In this document: in pieces, positions 60,377 through 64,000 of the stretch
Layout of the letters: each line of letters begins with the position of its first letter
How positions within the stretch are numbered: the stretch's first letter is position 1
Program-made: the position numbers and the translations under genes
NCBI RefSeq assembly: GCF_004340975.1
Contig: NZ_SLXA01000002.1
Location: 62,001-126,000, forward strand
Reading direction: 5' to 3'
From: Frisingicoccus caecimuris
Lineage (GTDB): Bacteria > Bacillota > Clostridia > Lachnospirales > Lachnospiraceae
Length of the DNA: 64,000 bases
Notes under the pieces: model-generated
The model's database searches: none
The model's input: only the letters and a program-made list of their open reading frames with translations
Told to the model about the DNA's origin: nothing

Positions 60377-62728
60377 CTAATATTTTCTTTTTTTCTTCCA
60401 GGCCATCACCTGGTAATCTCCGGAAAAAATGCGAAGAATCAAAGCCCCTTGCCTGGCTGTTGTCAGATATTGGCACCCTGCTTTGTCCAGCCGTTCCAAA
60501 GTTTGGGCATGGGGATGACCATAACGATTATCTGTCCCACAGGATATAAAAGTCCATTCTGGCATGACCGCTTTCAGAAAATGCATGGAAGTCGCCCTGG
60601 ATGAACCATGATGCCCAACCTTAAGTACATCACAGTCCGGTAGCCCTTTCTTTTCAAGGAGTAAAGCTTCTCCCTCACTCTCCAGATCTCCCATAAACAG
60701 CATCCTGAAATCCTTTTCACCCATTTTTCGTGACAACACCAAAACGAGAGAATTATTATTTTTATCCATCAGCCCCCATTCAACTTTTGGATAAAGACAC
60801 GTCAGCCTGAAATTTCCGGACGTTAGTTGATCTTCCGGACGGATAATCCGAACCGGAATATTTTTTTCAATGGCAGACCTTCGGATTTCATCCAATGTCT
60901 CGTCTTCAGCAATATCCGGTAAAATCACCTGTCTGACAGGAATCTCACAACTGCTTAATGCTTCTTCAATACCGGACACATGATCAGAATCACCATGGGT
61001 CAAAAACCAGGCGTCTATTTTTCTTACTCCGTAATATTTAAGCAGGGGTTCAATCCGGTACTGATAAACTTTTTTCACATCCGAACTTCCTCCGTCCACT
61101 AATATGGCCTCTCCATCTTCCCCAAGGATACAAATGCCATCTCCCTGCCCCACATCCATACATAAAATCTGATCCGATCTTTCACGGACAAACATTAAAA
61201 TAAAGCAGCCCACAACCAGTATCCCGGCAAAAAGCAAGCATTTGACAAACTTTTTACATCCTATTTGTTTTCGACTTAAAATCCATAGGGCGATGAACAT
61301 AAAGATGCAGAACAGGAATATCTGCCGCCATTGAGGCTTTCCGCAGATCAAAACACAGGAAGGAAGCTTGTGAATCCACTTTAAAAGCCAATCAATTCCC
61401 CACATCACCTTCATAGCCGCTCCAGCCAGTATTGGTATATGACTGATTCCGATCAATCCAGCCGCAAAGACAGCCGGGACAATCACAGAAACCAGAGGAA
61501 TCATAAAAAAGTTATAAAAGAATCCCATCAGCGGGACTTCATACATATGCCACAGCAGTACAGGCAGGGTAACAAGGAATATCCCTATCTGTACCCAAAG
61601 AATCTCCGAAATCTTTTTTAAATAGTACTCCTTAAAAATATCTGCATTTTCGTTCTTTTGTTTCTTCTCCCCATTCCGCCAGTATTTTATAATATATTTT
61701 CCCACTTCCATTCCGGCCACAGCGCCAAAGGACAATTGGAAACCAGCCAAAAAGAGACGCTCTGGCCGGAGAAGCAGTAAAACATCGGCCGTCAGTACAA
61801 GAGCGGTCGGAACATCCATTTTCCTTCCCAGCAGTCGGCCTACAAGCAGAAACACCATCATTCCCATAGCTCTTAACATCGAATCTCCAAAGTCCGTCAT
61901 ATATCCATAGGCCATCATCAGTAACAACGCCGTCACTGTTGACGGCAGGACAGGCACCGTTGACTTTCTCAGTCTCCGATAAAGGCCCATGGCAATAAAG
62001 GACAAATGAAGCCCTGACGTCGTGACCAGATGCATCCAGCCATTTTGCTGATAATACCGACGTAAATCCTCCTGAAATCCGGACCGGTCACCAAGTACGG
62101 CTGCCTGTACTACCCCGGCACCATCCTCACTCATCGTCAAACTATAAAAATTAAAGAGAGCACCTTTCAGTTTCTCCAGAAACCGAAGCTTGCGCCATAT
62201 CCATGAGCCTTCACAAATTATGGAAATCTCATCTGCTCTTAGACGATACATGATTCCCTGAGATCCGTAATACTGCATTGCATCAAACTGGCCCGGATTT
62301 GACGGAGTATCCAAAGCCTCCGCTCTGCCCACGACCTGAATCACCTGACCCTTGTAATATTCCTGCTGTCTTTTTTCTTCATTTTCCCGACAGGCAACTG
62401 TGACTAATACAGAAAATTTTTCATCTGTCTTAACATAAATGTATGTGCTTTTAGTTTTTTGCTGCACCCGCCATATTTCTCCTCTGATATGTTCTTCCAT
62501 GTGGAAATTTTCGTACACCTCCGTCGTGCTTGACATACCTCGACAAAATCCGACAAACAAAAAGACAGAGAGTCCTAAAATATAAATTAAAGAACACTCT
62601 GTCCATTTCATCAAACACACGACACCCACAGCCGCTATTATAGCCACCCATAAACCGGGAACGTCAAATAAGGCTGCTGCTGTTCCTGCCACCAAGGCGA
62701 TACCTGCACCCATCAGTGGACGTTTCAT
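60377..62728 (-). CDS. comEC: ComEC/Rec2 competence channel protein
   Basis: The 783-residue protein has N-terminal membrane helices and a DUF4131-like outside domain (about 70-190). The Competence transmembrane domain follows (VTTSGLHLSFIAMGLYRR at about 235-250) with many helices to about 510. A C-terminal metallo-beta-lactamase domain has THGDSDHVSGIEE and KVGHHGSSRATS. It forms the channel that passes single-stranded DNA into the cell; the C-terminal domain is thought to degrade the other strand. Full length and intact. Confidence 0.93.
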   Translation of the reverse strand: MKRPLMGAGIALVAGTAAALFDVPGLWVAIIAAVGVVCLMKWTECSLIYILGLSVFLFVGFCRGMSSTTEVYENFHMEEHIRGEIWRVQQKTKSTYIYVKTDEKFSVLVTVACRENEEKRQQEYYKGQVIQVVGRAEALDTPSNPGQFDAMQYYGSQGIMYRLRADEISIICEGSWIWRKLRFLEKLKGALFNFYSLTMSEDGAGVVQAAVLGDRSGFQEDLRRYYQQNGWMHLVTTSGLHLSFIAMGLYRRLRKSTVPVLPSTVTALLLMMAYGYMTDFGDSMLRAMGMMVFLLVGRLLGRKMDVPTALVLTADVLLLLRPERLFLAGFQLSFGAVAGMEVGKYIIKYWRNGEKKQKNENADIFKEYYLKKISEILWVQIGIFLVTLPVLLWHMYEVPLMGFFYNFFMIPLVSVIVPAVFAAGLIGISHIPILAGAAMKVMWGIDWLLKWIHKLPSCVLICGKPQWRQIFLFCIFMFIALWILSRKQIGCKKFVKCLLFAGILVVGCFILMFVRERSDQILCMDVGQGDGICILGEDGEAILVDGGSSDVKKVYQYRIEPLLKYYGVRKIDAWFLTHGDSDHVSGIEEALSSCEIPVRQVILPDIAEDETLDEIRRSAIEKNIPVRIIRPEDQLTSGNFRLTCLYPKVEWGLMDKNNNSLVLVLSRKMGEKDFRMLFMGDLESEGEALLLEKKGLPDCDVLKVGHHGSSRATSMHFLKAVMPEWTFISCGTDNRYGHPHAQTLERLDKAGCQYLTTARQGALILRIFSGDYQVMAWKKKRKY

Positions 62729-62731
62729 GTA

Positions 62732-63928
62732 TTATTCTCCTGTATTTTCTCCGTTTGCTTCCGGTATCGGCTCTGTCGGAGCTTCAGCTTCCACCGGCAT
62801 TTCACTTGATTCTGCTTCGTCAGCCACTGTTTCAACCGAATTTGTGTTTTCAGAAGTCACCGTATTATCTTTCAACTGCTGTTCAATGTCTCTTTTGAGA
62901 GCATCTCCGTCTTCCGGCGGCTTTGGCGTCGGATCCGCATTTTGCCCTTCCTTTTCCGGACGATAGACAAGGGACATATTCTTTTCAAACATCCCATCAA
63001 TATGTATGCCTTCTACTGAACCATTGAAAATCACTCCATCAATCAAAAACTGAACACGGCTCACACCTGTCATCTGTGTCAATGTATTTACCACAGAATA
63101 AATATTTAACTCGAATCTCTGCCCGTTCACCCGTTCAAGAAAGGTTTTATCCACATCTACATAGCATATTCCTTCCCGAATATTGACTTTATTAACTACC
63201 GTATCCGGGGATAATGAAGGTTTCAGCCCTTTCGTGATCGGCCCGGATACCAGACTGTTTACCAGCGCTGTCTCCAGATTAATTTTGCTCAAATATTTCA
63301 GCACAACATCTTCGGCCTGAAGTTTGGTTCCGTCCTCACTGACAAAATACATGGTGACATAGTCCTCCCGGACATATTCCATATTACCGCTGATATTATC
63401 AACAAAATCTTTTCCCCGCATCATCATTACGGAACCATCAGCCGTCGTCATCGGCTGATTACCAATAACAAAGGAAACATACTGGATCTCATCGCTGAAC
63501 TGGGTGAGCGTTTTTACAATTCCGGCCCGGGTCAGTATCTCTCTGGATGCCGTCAGCTTACTATATGCCGAATCAAAATACAATGTGACCAGCCGGCTAT
63601 TACTGTCATAGGTATAATCCGTCACCTGAACATCTCCGTAAATGAGGCATTTATAAGCATTATCTGACGGCGTCTGCTTCATACCCTCGATACACGCCTT
63701 AATCAATTCCTCCGTCGAATCTGTTGTTATCCCATAAGCAGTTTTGATCAGCCGGGTTTCGCCCAGATTCATCTGATAAATCCCATGGGATGCCTCCGTC
63801 GTTGTCACCTCTGCATTTTCTTTATGTCCCAATTTATTCCAAATATTTCTGACTGAACTGCATCCGGCCGTTGACAACATCAGACATAAGCTCAGAAACA
63901 GAACGGCAAAAAATTTATTTTTTCTCAT
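62732..63928 (-). CDS. GerMN-domain lipoprotein
   Basis: The 398-residue protein has a lipoprotein signal with lipobox LSTAGC near residue 23 and two GerMN domains (about 65-170 and 205-310; the second has NLETALVNSLVSGP and YVDVDKTFLERVNG). A Glu/Thr/Ala-rich tail follows. GerM-type proteins act at the cell surface in sporulation and germination. It overlaps the upstream kinase gene by 14 bases and ends three bases before comEC. Confidence 0.85.
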   Translation of the reverse strand: MRKNKFFAVLFLSLCLMLSTAGCSSVRNIWNKLGHKENAEVTTTEASHGIYQMNLGETRLIKTAYGITTDSTEELIKACIEGMKQTPSDNAYKCLIYGDVQVTDYTYDSNSRLVTLYFDSAYSKLTASREILTRAGIVKTLTQFSDEIQYVSFVIGNQPMTTADGSVMMMRGKDFVDNISGNMEYVREDYVTMYFVSEDGTKLQAEDVVLKYLSKINLETALVNSLVSGPITKGLKPSLSPDTVVNKVNIREGICYVDVDKTFLERVNGQRFELNIYSVVNTLTQMTGVSRVQFLIDGVIFNGSVEGIHIDGMFEKNMSLVYRPEKEGQNADPTPKPPEDGDALKRDIEQQLKDNTVTSENTNSVETVADEAESSEMPVEAEAPTEPIPEANGENTGE

Positions 63929-64000
63929 TTTTCACCCCTCCATTCAATCCTTCCTGAATATGCCTCAAAGGAATACGAACAACAAAAGTAGAACCTTCAT
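63915..64000 (-). CDS. C-terminus of a sensor histidine kinase (partial, runs off the window)
   Basis: The last 27 codons read EGSTFVVRIPLRHIQEG and end in NEKK. GSTFVVRIPL is the typical end of a histidine kinase ATPase domain (the G-x-G-S-x-F-x-x-x-x-P-L pattern). The GerM gene start lies inside this end. A two-component system therefore probably precedes the GerM/comEC/holA genes. Confidence 0.7.
   Translation of the reverse strand, partial: EGSTFVVRIPLRHIQEGLNGGVKNEKK

Overview
The window is a stretch of chromosome from a spore-forming Firmicute, most likely a Lachnospiraceae-type gut anaerobe. Support for this comes from the gene order and families: rpsT-gpr-spoIIP-lepA, the hrcA-grpE-dnaK-dnaJ-prmA-rsmE heat-shock operon with a CIRCE operator, ylbF, ireB, a DUF1292 protein, ribonuclease J, GerM-like and comEC genes, AGGAGG-type ribosome binding sites, and moderate GC content. 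No rRNA, tRNA or CRISPR array was seen. Almost all genes lie on the minus strand, so transcription reads mostly from right to left.

Layout. (1) 1-15.3 kb is conserved housekeeping: O-methyltransferase, a truncated MltG-like protein, YlbF, RNase J, DUF1292, RuvX, IreB, MtaB, a HPr-like protein, then ThiI/cysteine desulfurase/RsmE/PrmA downstream of DnaJ/DnaK/GrpE/HrcA. (2) 15.4-16.5 kb carries a YbaK-type deacylase and a small membrane protein. (3) 16.5-22.7 kb is a six-gene exported-protein/ABC cassette of unknown purpose. (4) About 22.8-31.7 kb is an integrated element of roughly 8.7-8.9 kb. It has a tyrosine integrase, divergent XRE regulators around a repeat-rich operator, an excisionase-like HTH protein, a primase-polymerase/RepA-like ATPase followed by direct repeats (possible origin), several small unknown genes, a cold-shock protein, a sigma factor broken by an in-frame amber codon, and a holin-like type I toxin with a predicted antisense RNA. 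The layout resembles phage-satellite islands, but no packaging or structural genes were recognised. (5) 31.7-34.6 kb is a two-component system plus an anchored unknown protein. (6) 34.7-42.9 kb is an oligopeptide ABC operon with an L-Ala-D/L-Glu-type epimerase and a cytosolic transglutaminase-fold protein, probably for murein peptide recycling. (7) 43-49 kb has hemW, a MaoC hydratase under a probable sigma-54 promoter, its divergent PAS/AAA+ activator, and lepA. (8) 48.8-58.7 kb holds two more two-component systems (one with a drug/lantibiotic-type ABC transporter), spoIIP, gpr, rpsT, a gene remnant and a TetR regulator. (9) 58.7-64 kb is holA, a flavoprotein, comEC, a GerM-domain lipoprotein and the end of a histidine kinase.

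How it fits together: conserved core neighbours (hrcA operon and hemW-lepA-spoIIP-gpr-rpsT-holA-comEC) have been pulled apart by accessory blocks. The integrated element seems to have landed between a two-component system and the ABC/lipoprotein cassette that it may once have controlled directly.

All family names rest on motifs read by eye. No database search was run.
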